From Candidatus Allochristensenella caecavium (GTDB lineage: Bacteria; Bacillota; Clostridia; Christensenellales; QAND01), in NCBI GenBank assembly GCA_904397865.1, contig CAJFOS010000017.1, forward strand, positions 1 through 64,000: 64,000 bases of DNA, in the 5' to 3' direction. The translations under genes were made by a program, and so were the position numbers. Positions 17,542-26,454 of this stretch are shown one piece after another (within the stretch, counting starts at the first letter, position 1; every line of letters starts with the position of its first letter). Below the pieces are notes generated by a model. The model was not told the origin of the DNA. It did not search any database and saw only the letters and a program-made list of their open reading frames with translations.

Positions 17542-17647
17542 ATATGCCTATATGCGGAGGAAAAAACAACGCGCTGCGCCGTCGACAAACCGGTGCGGCT
17601 GTGCTACATTCAAAGAAAGAAGGACGCAGCAAAAGGAGGGGCGCCGG

Positions 17648-18679
17648 ATGCAGCATGAAATCACCAAACATAAGCCCTTGCTCAATGCGGATGGTTCGCT
17701 CAGTGAACCTGGGTATGCCAAAGGCCCGTTGCTGGCGTATGACCGCAGCGCGATTCGCGCCAGTGCGCTGCGCATCAAGGAATGGGACTATTATTTGGTG
17801 GCAAACGACCGTTTTGCTTTGGCTTTGACCATTGCGGATAACGGCTATATGGGGCTGGACAGCATTTCGCTGTTGCAATTTGAACGCCCATTTCAACACA
17901 CCAAAAGCCCTATGCGCCTGTTGCCGCTTGGGAGAACGGGCCTGCCGCCCAGCAGTGAAAAGGGCGACGTCAGCGTGCGCGGAAAAGGTTATGCGCTTGG
18001 CTTTGCGCATATGGGAACAACACGGCGCTTGACTGCGCGCATGGATGATTTTTACCAGGGCAAATTCATTGAAGCGGATATCACGCTGTATGACCACGCA
18101 GGGGATTCGATGGTCATTGCCACTCCATTTGACGGCCATCCGCACGCCTTTTATTACAACCAGAAAATCAACTGTCTGCCCGCGGAAGGAACGGTGCGCT
18201 TCGATGGGCGCGTCCTCCGTTTTGACCCGGCGGATTCCTTTGCCGTGCTGGATTGGGGGCGCGGTGTATGGACATACCGGAATACCTGGTATTGGGGCAG
18301 TGCCTCTGGGCTGTTGGAAGGCGAACCGTTCGGGTTCAATATTGGCTATGGATTTGGCGACACCAGCGCAGCGAGCGAAAACATGCTGTTTTACCGGCAC
18401 CGTGCGCACAAGCTTTCGCAGGTCACCTTTCACATTCCGCAAAAAGATGGCCAGGATGATTTTTTATCCCCCTGGCATTTTGACAGTGATGATGGCCGGT
18501 TTATTATGGATTTTCAACCCATCTTGGACCGCGCGGCATATACCAGTGCGCTGCTCATTGCCAGCGACCAGCATCAGGTGTTTGGCCGGTTTACCGGCAA
18601 GGCTGTGTTGGATGATGGCACGGTGCTGCACGTTCGGGATTTTTTGGGCTTTGCAGAGAAGGTAGCAAATCGATGGTAA
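17648..18679 (+). CDS. DUF2804 family protein
   Basis: 343 residues. Matches the DUF2804 pattern: an N-terminal LLNADGSLSEPGYAKGPLLAYDR, an internal WDYYLVAND, and a C-terminal DWGRGVWTYRNTWYWGSASG with GFNIGYGFGDTSAASEN. The family is a predicted beta-rich protein, distantly like AttH/lipocalin-type hydrolases, with no fixed function. Start: ATG after AAAGGAGGGGCGCCGG. Its last seven bases overlap the kinase gene, so the two are co-translated. Confidence 0.88.
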   Translation: MQHEITKHKPLLNADGSLSEPGYAKGPLLAYDRSAIRASALRIKEWDYYLVANDRFALALTIADNGYMGLDSISLLQFERPFQHTKSPMRLLPLGRTGLPPSSEKGDVSVRGKGYALGFAHMGTTRRLTARMDDFYQGKFIEADITLYDHAGDSMVIATPFDGHPHAFYYNQKINCLPAEGTVRFDGRVLRFDPADSFAVLDWGRGVWTYRNTWYWGSASGLLEGEPFGFNIGYGFGDTSAASENMLFYRHRAHKLSQVTFHIPQKDGQDDFLSPWHFDSDDGRFIMDFQPILDRAAYTSALLIASDQHQVFGRFTGKAVLDDGTVLHVRDFLGFAEKVANRW

Positions 18680-19194
18680 CACAGGAAAAACAATTGATTT
18701 TTATTCACGGCACCATGGGTGTAGGCAAGAGCACAGTCTGTGCGGAACTGCAAAAACAACTGACGCCCAGCGTGTATTTGGATGGCGATTGGTGCTGGAA
18801 AATGGAACCGTTTTGCCCCACTGAAGCAGACAAGGACATGGTGATTGACAACATCACCTACCTGCTGCGCAATTTCCTGCGCCATACATCGCTGCGTTAT
18901 GTCATCTTTGGCTGGGTGATGCATGAGGAACGCATCGTGCAGGAGGTGCTGGACCGCCTGCCGGACTGCTCGTTTGATTTGCACATTTTTACGTTGACCT
19001 GCACCGAACAGGCGTTGCGTCAACGGTTGCAGCTGGATGTCGAACAAGGGGTGCGGCAAGAGGATGTCATTGCCCGCAGCCTGCCGCGGCTGGCACTGTA
19101 TCAGCCCATGCCGTATACGAAAATCGATGTCAGCGAACGCAGCGCGGCACAGGCGGCTGAACAGATTGCAGCGTTGGTGCGCGCAACCGAATAG
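18673..19194 (+). CDS. P-loop nucleoside/small-molecule kinase-like ATPase
   Basis: 173 residues with a Walker A motif GTMGVGKST (residues 13-21), a YLDGDWCWKM segment, and a LID-like RQRLQLDVEQGVRQEDV region. This is the AAA_33/chloramphenicol-phosphotransferase-like kinase class. Substrate unknown. Overlaps the DUF2804 stop by seven bases, so a shared role is likely but unproven. Confidence 0.8.
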   Translation: MVTQEKQLIFIHGTMGVGKSTVCAELQKQLTPSVYLDGDWCWKMEPFCPTEADKDMVIDNITYLLRNFLRHTSLRYVIFGWVMHEERIVQEVLDRLPDCSFDLHIFTLTCTEQALRQRLQLDVEQGVRQEDVIARSLPRLALYQPMPYTKIDVSERSAAQAAEQIAALVRATE

Positions 19195-19206
19195 GGCACA
19201 CCGAAC

Positions 19207-19232
19207 AAAAAGGCGCACATATGCGCCTTTTT
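19207..19232. terminator. Bidirectional terminator
   Basis: Stem AAAAAGGCGCA/TGCGCCTTTTT with a four-base loop between the convergent kinase and sod genes. Confidence 0.9.
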
Positions 19233-19240
19233 ATCTTTCC

Positions 19241-19882
19241 TTATTTGGCTTGACAACAGGAGTCAAAGCGCTGTTGAATGACGTCCCAGTCAATCAGCGG
19301 ACGGAACAATTCGATATACGCGGCCCGTCGGTTTTGCTGTTGCAGATAATAAGCATGTTCCCATACATCCATCGGCAGAAGTGGGCAGACGTTCGTTTCC
19401 AGCGGCGTATTCTGGTTGGGTGTGGTATCGATGCGCAGCTTGTGCGTTCCGCCGCATTCGGCCACCAGCCATGCATATCCGGAACCAAACACGCTTAATC
19501 CCGCCTTTTCAAACGCCTGCCAGAACGCATCGAAGGAACCGAAGCACACATCGATGGCCTTGCGCAGCGAACCGGTCGGTTCATTGTGTTCCCGCGGGCT
19601 TCGCATGGAAGCAAAATAGAGCTGGTGGTTGTACACGCCGCCGGCGTTGTTGCGCACGGCTGTGCGGATGGAATCCGGCAGCACAGGCACGGATAGAATC
19701 AGCTGTTCGAGCGAATAGGAATGTAGGGCGGGGTAAGGCTCGAGTGTTTTGTTGAGGTTCTCCGTATACGTTTTCAGATGCTTGTCGTGATGGAATTCCA
19801 ACGTGCGCGCATCGATATTCGGCGCCAGTGCATCGTATGCATATGGCAGCGGTTCAAGGGAAAATGGATAATGTTGGCTCAT
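19241..19882 (-). CDS. Superoxide dismutase (Fe/Mn family)
   Basis: 213 residues; dismutes superoxide to oxygen and peroxide. Metal ligands of the family are all visible: His31 in EFHHDKH, His86 in YNHQLYF, Asp172 and His176 in DVWEHAYY. The second-shell segment FGSGYAWLV is present. Whether iron or manganese is used cannot be told. Start: ATG after GGAGGCGGCTTATACG. Single gene, convergent with the kinase. Confidence 0.95.
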   Translation of the reverse strand: MSQHYPFSLEPLPYAYDALAPNIDARTLEFHHDKHLKTYTENLNKTLEPYPALHSYSLEQLILSVPVLPDSIRTAVRNNAGGVYNHQLYFASMRSPREHNEPTGSLRKAIDVCFGSFDAFWQAFEKAGLSVFGSGYAWLVAECGGTHKLRIDTTPNQNTPLETNVCPLLPMDVWEHAYYLQQQNRRAAYIELFRPLIDWDVIQQRFDSCCQAK

Positions 19883-20014
19883 CGTATAAGCCGCCTCCTT
19901 TGCATGAATCCAACGGTTCTAAGGGCATCCTATGCACAAAGCGCGCCAGGGGTGCCAAGCCGTTCTGGGCACAGTTTGCCCCGTTTTGCATGCGCGCATG
20001 CAAAGGAGGGATGT

Positions 20015-20440
20015 ATCCTTGACCATACAGGGAAAAACCGATGCGCGCTGTTTACCTTGGGGGCAGCCGGCTACAGCGCCATTGAATTGCTTTGGCGCGG
20101 CCGGACGCATTGGAGCATGGGCCTGACGGGCGGCGTTTGCGTGCTGGCCATGCACCATGTCAACGGACGTATGCAAGGCCGGCCGTTGTGGTCGCGGTGC
20201 ATAGCGGGGGGTGCGGTTATCACCGCGGCGGAGCTGGCGGTGGGATGCGTGGTCAATCAGGCGCTGGGCTGGCAGGTATGGGACTACCGGGCGCTGCCGT
20301 TCAACCTGTGGGGACAGATTTGTCCAGGCTACAGTTTTTTATGGACGCTGCTCAGCGCGCCGGTGATGGGCATGAGCAGCACGGTGTATCGGTGGCAGCG
20401 GCATGCCGCCGGCCGCGCATCGATTTCCTCTGCCGAATAA
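20015..20440 (+). CDS. CmpB-like putative ABC-transporter permease (start uncertain)
   Basis: About 140 residues with four hydrophobic helices and the family motif AAGYSAIELLWRGRTHWSMGLTGG, then NLWGQICPGYSFLW. Function unknown. The start is a problem: AAAGGAGGG (20002-20010) is a good ribosome site, but the ATG after it (20011) is in another frame and stops after three codons. In the correct frame only ATC (20015) or upstream codons without a ribosome site are available. A one-base indel near 20015-20030, or a non-standard start, are both possible. Confidence 0.65.
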   Translation: MLDHTGKNRCALFTLGAAGYSAIELLWRGRTHWSMGLTGGVCVLAMHHVNGRMQGRPLWSRCIAGGAVITAAELAVGCVVNQALGWQVWDYRALPFNLWGQICPGYSFLWTLLSAPVMGMSSTVYRWQRHAAGRASISSAE

Positions 20441-20447
20441 ACAAGAG

Positions 20448-20488
20448 AACAAGCAAGGTGCAGGCCCCGGGCCTGCGCCTTGCTTGTT
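20448..20488. repeat. 41-bp near-perfect palindrome
   Basis: Arms AACAAGCAAGGTGCAGGCCC and its complement, with one T-G mismatch and a one-base centre, begin eight bases after the CmpB-like stop. There is no T tract, so it is not a classic terminator; it may be an mRNA 3' end, a binding site or a cruciform-forming repeat. Confidence 0.75.
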
Positions 20489-20743
20489 ATGCGGAAAAGG
20501 TTGCTGGGGAAAAAGTAGAGAAAATCGCTCGTGGTACAACCATGGTTTTCTTCCTCGGATAAGAAAGAAAAAAGCAGAAAACAAAACTGATAGGGGAACA
20601 AAATTAGTCTATTGGTATTATATGGTAAAAGCACGAAAAAGTCTAAAATATCGTTCTTTTGGAAGCGGCAAGCACAGCTTGGCGGGGCTGGAGAAGGCCG
20701 GGGGATACACACGTTAGTCTTCTTACGTTGAGAGGAGGACAAC
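20489..20743. other. Leader region of the surface-protein gene
   Basis: About 255 bases without an ORF. A -10-like TATAT stretch lies near 20618-20624 but no confident -35. A GC-rich stretch 20660-20705 just before the gene could fold but matches no riboswitch I recognise. Confidence 0.4.
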
Positions 20744-23700
20744 ATGAAACACAAACAGAAAGGCGCTGCATTTGCCCTGGCGGCCGCGATGATGCTTTCA
20801 CTCTTTGCGCCTGCGGCGACTGCGGCGGCACAGGCATTTCGTACAGCGCAAAAAGCTGAGACGGCACAGGAGGTGGTACATGTCGATGTGCCGGCGCCGG
20901 TAAACGCCGTGCAGGGAGACGGCTTTTATTGGCAGGAAGATACCAAGACCCTGACCATCACAGCTAGCACGGGCGATTTTACCAGCGCCTATACCGACCG
21001 TCCGTATCAGGCTTATCGTAACCTGGCGGAAAAGATTGTCGTCGATGGAGATGCGAATACCGATATCGGCGACTATGCATTCAATTCCTTTACCAAGCTT
21101 AAAAGCGTAGAGATAAAAAACGGCGGACGCATTGGAAACCGCGCCTTCGGCCAGTGTTCCGCGTTGGAGCAGTTTGTGGCGGAACGCTGCGGGGAGATTG
21201 ACGTATACGCGTTTCAGAACTGCCGGGCGCTGACAGATGTCAAAATCAACACCTGCGGTAACATTGCGGCCAATGCGTTTGCAAACTGCAGCGGCTTGCA
21301 GAGCGTTGTCATCGGCGTCTGCGGCGACCTGGCTGCTTCGGTATTTTCCGGAAAAAGCAAGCTGGCAACGGTATCGCTGGGCACCTGCGGCAATATTGGC
21401 GACAGTGCGTTCAACAACTGCACGGCGCTGACAAGCATTACGCTTAACTGCGGGAATATCGGCAAACGCGCTTTCTATGGATGCACCAACCTCAAAGAAG
21501 CGGTGATTGAAAATGCAGGAGCCATTGGCAACAGTGCATTTGGCAAAACAGGGCTCCAAACGCTGCGCATCATCGCCTGCGGGGATATTGAAAATCAAGC
21601 CTTTGTTGACAACAGCAACCCATTTGGCAATCATCCGCTTCGCACGGTGGAAATTGATACCTGCGGCAAAATTGGTTCGTCCGCATTCGCCTATGCTAAA
21701 AATCTGCAAACGGTGAAGATTGGTACCTGCACGTCCATCGGCAGCCTGGCGTTTGGGTTCAATTCCGCATTGCAGACGGTGGAAGTGGACAACTGCGCAT
21801 CCATTGGCAAGAATGCATTTCAGGCTGCGGGCGCACCGATTGTGGAACTGCATATTCAGAATTGCGCGATTGAACAGGCGGCATTTTACATGGCCAAAAT
21901 CCAGACGTTAACCCTGGAAAATGTATCGGATATCGCGGACGCCGCCTTCCAAAGTTCCACCATCACCAACCTGACCCTGTCCCATATCACCAACTTGGGT
22001 GAAGGCGTATTTGCCGGCTGCAAAGGGTTAACCAACCTCACGATTGAAGATGTGGATACCATCACTGAAGGCACGTTTAAAATATACGATACGACGCTGG
22101 GCAACAACGTGGAAACCATCACGCTGAAAAACGTGAACTACATCGGCAACTATGCCTTTTACGGGTTTACCGGCCTGAAGAAGGTCAACATCGACGGGTC
22201 GTGCGGGTATGTCGGGGCACACGCCTTTTCCGGCTGCGATTCCCTTAACCAGGACGGGGCCATCACCATTGCGGATACGACCAAACTGGGCTACAGCAAT
22301 TCACTGGTTCATCAATCGGCGGTGCTGACGCGCGTAGCAGCCATTCTGCAAAACACCTTTGCTTTGACCGACCCGCAGACCCCCATCGACCCCATCGCCC
22401 CGCAGGGTTGGACATCCGTCCGTACGGGCGCGGACAATGCAACCGAGCAGGTGGGCGACACACAGCTGACCAAGGAAGCCAAATGGAGCGATGAAGAGGC
22501 GACCATCGCCGATGTGCTCATCAAAGCGTATTATACGACCGACCGGCAAATGGATTTTGTTTTTGTGGTGGACTGTTCCAATTCCATGTCCGGCTTTGGC
22601 AGCGCGGATGCCATGAACTCCAATTTCTACAACATGCAGTCCAAATTGATGGATGTCACTGAGGAACTGCTGACCTCCGGCCTGGATACGCGCGTGGCCT
22701 TTTCCACTTTTGGGCAGGAACAGGGCGCGGTCTCCCGTTTTTATCAAAACGGGGAAGCCGATGCAGCGCTTGATTACATTTGGAATGATGTTGTCAATTA
22801 TGAATCCGATACCAACTACAGCACGGGCCTGGCAGGCGGCTTGACGCTGGTACAGCAGAATAAGGGACGCAATACAACCGTCATCTTCATTTCCGACGGC
22901 CAGCCTTATTGCAGCACCGGCGAGGTGCCAGCCGACTATTATGGTGAACAGCAAGCGGCCGCGATTCGGGCCGAAGGCGTACAGATTATCAGCGTGCTTC
23001 AGCAGGTACCGCAGAGCGAACTGGATTCTTCGATGGCCAATATGCAGAAATTGACCGATATCATTTTCTCCTCTACGGATTTGGCGGGCTTTAGCACGGC
23101 GGTCAACGACGCAATCGACTATGCAAACACCACCTACGTTTTGACGGACACCATCCATCCGGATTTCATCCTGGATGAAACGAGCATTCAAGCCTCTGCG
23201 GGCGATGTGGTCATTGGCCAGGATGCGCAAGGCAACACCACTCTGACCTGGACGATTACGGGTCAACCGTATGCCGAACATACCCTTTTCTTTAAGGAAA
23301 ATCTCAAACCGGATGCAGGCGGGGCATATCCGGCCGGCCTGTTTGATACCAACCTGGGCGATGCTGTATTCAACGATGGTTCGCAGGCTGTCAACCGTGT
23401 CGCCTCTCCAGTGCTTCCGCGCGGCGCGGCCTCCTTTACGGTGGAAAAACGCTGGGAAAAGGACGACCCCTCCGAGCGCCCGGAAAGTATCGAAGTCAGC
23501 ATTTTCTGCAACGGCACGCTGTATGATACCGTTACTCTAAATGCACAGACACAATGGGCGTATGCCTGGAACGTAGATTACGCCGACCAGGACCCCACGA
23601 CCTTTACCTGGACGGTGCGCGAAACCGCCGTGCCGGACGGCTATACAAGCGCTGTCACCGCCCAGGGACAGAGCTGGACGATTACCAATACCCGTATTCC

Positions 23701-23833
23701 TCAACCGGCGATTCCCGTAACAGGGCAAGGGGGAACGGCGCCCTGGCTGGCGCTGACACTGTTGGCGGCAGGCGTGGCTGCGGTGGCAGGCGCGTGGCAC
23801 CTGGCGCGCAGACGTACCGGTTGTAGCCGGTAA
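20744..23833 (+). CDS. Large surface protein: BspA-type LRR, VWA, Cna-B, sortase signal
   Basis: 1029 residues. Order: signal peptide (1-29), then about 20 BspA/LRR_5-type leucine-rich repeats (roughly 65-560; repeating I..AF..C..L..V.I), a von Willebrand A domain (about 603-790) with MIDAS DCSNSMS, TNYSTG and SDGQP, a region 800-890, a Cna-B-type beta domain (about 895-985) with pilin-like ETAVPDGY, then IPVTGQGG at 990, a hydrophobic helix and RRR tail. IPVTG is a variant of LPxTG, so it is probably sortase-anchored to the wall. Likely an adhesin. Start: ATG after GAGAGGAGGACAAC. No sortase gene is in the window. Confidence 0.9.
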   Translation: MKHKQKGAAFALAAAMMLSLFAPAATAAAQAFRTAQKAETAQEVVHVDVPAPVNAVQGDGFYWQEDTKTLTITASTGDFTSAYTDRPYQAYRNLAEKIVVDGDANTDIGDYAFNSFTKLKSVEIKNGGRIGNRAFGQCSALEQFVAERCGEIDVYAFQNCRALTDVKINTCGNIAANAFANCSGLQSVVIGVCGDLAASVFSGKSKLATVSLGTCGNIGDSAFNNCTALTSITLNCGNIGKRAFYGCTNLKEAVIENAGAIGNSAFGKTGLQTLRIIACGDIENQAFVDNSNPFGNHPLRTVEIDTCGKIGSSAFAYAKNLQTVKIGTCTSIGSLAFGFNSALQTVEVDNCASIGKNAFQAAGAPIVELHIQNCAIEQAAFYMAKIQTLTLENVSDIADAAFQSSTITNLTLSHITNLGEGVFAGCKGLTNLTIEDVDTITEGTFKIYDTTLGNNVETITLKNVNYIGNYAFYGFTGLKKVNIDGSCGYVGAHAFSGCDSLNQDGAITIADTTKLGYSNSLVHQSAVLTRVAAILQNTFALTDPQTPIDPIAPQGWTSVRTGADNATEQVGDTQLTKEAKWSDEEATIADVLIKAYYTTDRQMDFVFVVDCSNSMSGFGSADAMNSNFYNMQSKLMDVTEELLTSGLDTRVAFSTFGQEQGAVSRFYQNGEADAALDYIWNDVVNYESDTNYSTGLAGGLTLVQQNKGRNTTVIFISDGQPYCSTGEVPADYYGEQQAAAIRAEGVQIISVLQQVPQSELDSSMANMQKLTDIIFSSTDLAGFSTAVNDAIDYANTTYVLTDTIHPDFILDETSIQASAGDVVIGQDAQGNTTLTWTITGQPYAEHTLFFKENLKPDAGGAYPAGLFDTNLGDAVFNDGSQAVNRVASPVLPRGAASFTVEKRWEKDDPSERPESIEVSIFCNGTLYDTVTLNAQTQWAYAWNVDYADQDPTTFTWTVRETAVPDGYTSAVTAQGQSWTITNTRIPQPAIPVTGQGGTAPWLALTLLAAGVAAVAGAWHLARRRTGCSR

Positions 23834-23888
23834 GCACGCTGGGCAAACATAACCGCCCGACCCAATGACGTCTCATTCCATGCAGAAC

Positions 23889-23922
23889 AAAAAAGAACCG
23901 CCTTAAAAGCGGTTCTTTTTTT
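23889..23922 (+). terminator. Terminator of the surface-protein gene
   Basis: A 13-bp stem AAAAAAGAACCGC/GCGGTTCTTTTTT with T tail. Confidence 0.9.
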
Positions 23923-23943
23923 CGATGTCATCGCACGCGGGAC

Positions 23944-23981
23944 AAAGGAAAGAGGACGGCCGCCAAACCGTCCCCTTCCTT
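23944..23981 (-). terminator. Terminator of the VOC/MDR operon
   Basis: On the minus strand AGGAAGGGGACGG pairs with CCGTCCTCTTTCCT (with wobble), followed by TTGTC. Confidence 0.65.
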
Positions 23982-24012
23982 ATTGAGAGAGATGAGAGAG
24001 AAAAAGCGAATG

Positions 24013-24384
24013 TTATTTTTGTTTCTGTACCAGCTTGACATGTTCGCCGCTGGGCCCGCGCACGCCAATCATGCGGATGCCGTCGTCCCAGGCGGGCACC
24101 GGTGCGGGGTTAATCCATTCATAACCCGCGTCTTTGACGGTCTGCATCGCCGCTTCCAAATCATCGACAAACAGGCCGAACATCGGGATGCTGCCTTCGC
24201 CCTTGGTGAACGTGCCGGGTGATTCATACAGTTCCATCGTCACTTCCCCGAGCTTGAGGAAAATGATATTCACGCCCGGGCTGGGCGTAAATCGTTCGGT
24301 TTCCGTAAAGCCCAGTATGTCGGTATAGAACGAGAACGAAGCAGCCAGGTTGTCCGTACGGACGCTAAAGTATCCAAATTTCAT
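24013..24384 (-). CDS. VOC-superfamily protein
   Basis: 123 residues, one vicinal-oxygen-chelate (glyoxalase-like) unit: FGYFSVRTDNLAASFSFYTDILGF, MELYE, FGLFVDDL and GEHVKLVQ. The Glu and His at metal-binding positions are in MELYE and EHVKL. Starts 26 bases after the dehydrogenase stop on the same strand, so it is probably in an operon with it. Substrate unknown. Confidence 0.88.
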   Translation of the reverse strand: MKFGYFSVRTDNLAASFSFYTDILGFTETERFTPSPGVNIIFLKLGEVTMELYESPGTFTKGEGSIPMFGLFVDDLEAAMQTVKDAGYEWINPAPVPAWDDGIRMIGVRGPSGEHVKLVQKQK

Positions 24385-24410
24385 GTCAAGGTTCCTCCTT
24401 TATGCTATTT

Positions 24411-25445
24411 TCATTCTTCTTCGCCCATGGTTACGACGACACGGTACGTGCCCGGGGTGGCCAGCTCCATCGCGTGCTGGAATTGGCTGAGCGGTACGGT
24501 GTGCGCAATCAAGGGTTTGACGTTAATCATATGCGTTTGCAAAATCTTGGTTGCACGGCGGAAATCGTTCGGGGTGGAACTGATGGTTCCAATCATCTGC
24601 GTCTCCCGGTTGTGCATTTCTCCCAGTTTGACCGGCACCGGCGTGTCCGGGTGCATGGAAGCGTACATCATTGTCCGTCCGGTGGGGGCGGACATCGCCA
24701 TCGCCTGCTGGGCCACTTCGTAAATGCTGGTCGTGTTGACGACCACATCCGCGCCGCGCCCCTGCGTCAGTTGTTTGACGGTTTCCACCTGGTCCACCTG
24801 CGAAGGGTCAAACACTTCGTCTGCGCCCAGCTCCTTGGCCAGCGCCCGGCGGACAGGGTCGATTTCCGCCATGATGACGCGCGCCCCGCGCAGCTTGGCA
24901 ATCTGCAGATGCAGCATGCCCATGATGCCCGCACCGATAATCACCATATCGTCGCCGATATCGATACGGCACTGGTCGATGCTGTGCAGCACGCATGCCA
25001 CCGGCTCGCCCAGGCTCGCTTCGGCAAAAGTCAGCGTGCCGTCATAGGGGAAGAACTGTTCCTCCGGCAGGGCCATGTATTCCCCCAGCCCGGCATTGAG
25101 CGGGTCGTTGACGCGTTCGCGCCGGATGCACTGGTCCGGCCGTCCAATCCGGCAGAAGTGGCACACGCCGCATGAAGCGAATTTTCGCACGACCACCCGC
25201 TGGCCAACCGTCCAGTCCTCCGCCAGCCCTTCACCCAGGGCGGCGATGACGCCGGAAACTTCATGCCCGCCCAAAAAGGGGAGCTCCGGTTTGGTGATGC
25301 CGCGAAACACCCGCTGTTCCTGCGTGCAGATGGCACAGGCTTTGACCTGCACCAGGATTTCGCCTTTTTTCGGCACGGGCCGTTCGACGGTTAACAATTC
25401 CGTCTGCCCGACGCCGGTGATTGCGCCGATGCGCATTGTCGCCAT
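24411..25445 (-). CDS. Zinc-type medium-chain dehydrogenase
   Basis: 344 residues, MDR family resembling sorbitol/threonine dehydrogenases; oxidises an alcohol with NAD(P). Visible: catalytic-zinc CAICT (residue about 35) and GGHEVSGVI, a structural-zinc-like C..C..C..C cluster (CGVCHFCRIGRPDQC), and the nucleotide-binding VIIGAGIMGML. Start: ATG eight bases after GGAGG. Its substrate and physiological direction are unknown. First gene of a two-gene operon with the VOC protein. Confidence 0.9.
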   Translation of the reverse strand: MATMRIGAITGVGQTELLTVERPVPKKGEILVQVKACAICTQEQRVFRGITKPELPFLGGHEVSGVIAALGEGLAEDWTVGQRVVVRKFASCGVCHFCRIGRPDQCIRRERVNDPLNAGLGEYMALPEEQFFPYDGTLTFAEASLGEPVACVLHSIDQCRIDIGDDMVIIGAGIMGMLHLQIAKLRGARVIMAEIDPVRRALAKELGADEVFDPSQVDQVETVKQLTQGRGADVVVNTTSIYEVAQQAMAMSAPTGRTMMYASMHPDTPVPVKLGEMHNRETQMIGTISSTPNDFRRATKILQTHMINVKPLIAHTVPLSQFQHAMELATPGTYRVVVTMGEEE

Positions 25446-25677
25446 GTCACATTCCTCCTTGCGCTTCTTTTGTGTTCAGCATACACATCCAAGTAAGTTG
25501 GAAGTCAAGGGGGAAATTATTTTTGTTGCCAAAGGGCATTTTTTAGGAAAATTCTTCTGTTTTTGGCCAACGAACCCTGCCGACAAAGGTTTCATGCAGG
25601 AAACCTGGGGAGAAAAAAGTGCGTACTTTTCTTTTTTGCGGCATTCGTTTATACATGGGAACAGAAGGAGGAGCGCC

Positions 25678-26454
25678 ATGACGCAGGAACAACGATTGGA
25701 GAATTTGATACAAATCCTGGCAACGGAACAGGGGCGCCCGGTTCCGCGTGCCTGTACGCCGGAAGAAAAGGAACAATGGTTCCGCGCCCTGTGCAATGTG
25801 CGTCCGCCCTGGCCGGCCAACCCGGCATTTTTGCGTTTGCAGGATGCCTATCTCAAACAGGCCCTGGATGAAAAGGGCATCACGCCATTGGCCGCGCTGA
25901 CCCCTGTAAAGGAAAACCTTTATCTTTGGCGCGGCGATATAACCACGCTGCAGACCGATGCCATCGTCAACGCAGCCAATGCACAGATGCTCGGCTGTTT
26001 TGTACCCTGTCATACGTGTATTGATAATGCCATCCACACCTTTGCCGGCGTCCAGCTGCGCCTGGCGTGTGCCGCGCTGATGAAGGAGCTTGGCCGGCCA
26101 GCCCGCACGGGCGAGGCCTTTGTCACCCCGGCGTTCAATCTGCCCAGCCGCTATGTGTTGCACACCGTCGGGCCGGTGGTGGAGGGCCCGCTGACCGGCG
26201 TGCATCGCCGTCAACTGGCGGCTTGCTATCGCGCCTGCTTAACATCGGCCTTGCAGCATGGGTGCCGCAGCATCGCCTTTTGCTGCATTTCCACGGGCGT
26301 ATTTCACTTCCCGCCCGCACCCGCAGCGCAGATTGCGGTGGAAACGGTACGTGCTTTCTGCACCGCCCATCCGGAACTGCAGGTGGTGTTTAACGTTTTC
26401 TCCGCAACGGATGAAGCCATCTACCGAAAACTTTTATACAAGGAGGCGCTTTGA
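25678..26454 (+). CDS. Zinc-containing macrodomain protein (Zn-Macro)
   Basis: 258 residues. An N-terminal helical region (1-75) is followed by a macrodomain: LYLWRGDITTL, DAIVNAANAQMLGCF, PCHTCIDNAIHTFAG and SISTGVFHFPP-like CCISTGVFHF. The Cys/His cluster at 107-114 (GCFVPCHTC) is the zinc-binding signature of the SirTM-associated macrodomain class, which removes ADP-ribose put on by SirTM. Start: ATG after GGAGGAGCGCC. Its stop overlaps the SirTM start (TGATG). Confidence 0.92.
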   Translation: MTQEQRLENLIQILATEQGRPVPRACTPEEKEQWFRALCNVRPPWPANPAFLRLQDAYLKQALDEKGITPLAALTPVKENLYLWRGDITTLQTDAIVNAANAQMLGCFVPCHTCIDNAIHTFAGVQLRLACAALMKELGRPARTGEAFVTPAFNLPSRYVLHTVGPVVEGPLTGVHRRQLAACYRACLTSALQHGCRSIAFCCISTGVFHFPPAPAAQIAVETVRAFCTAHPELQVVFNVFSATDEAIYRKLLYKEAL

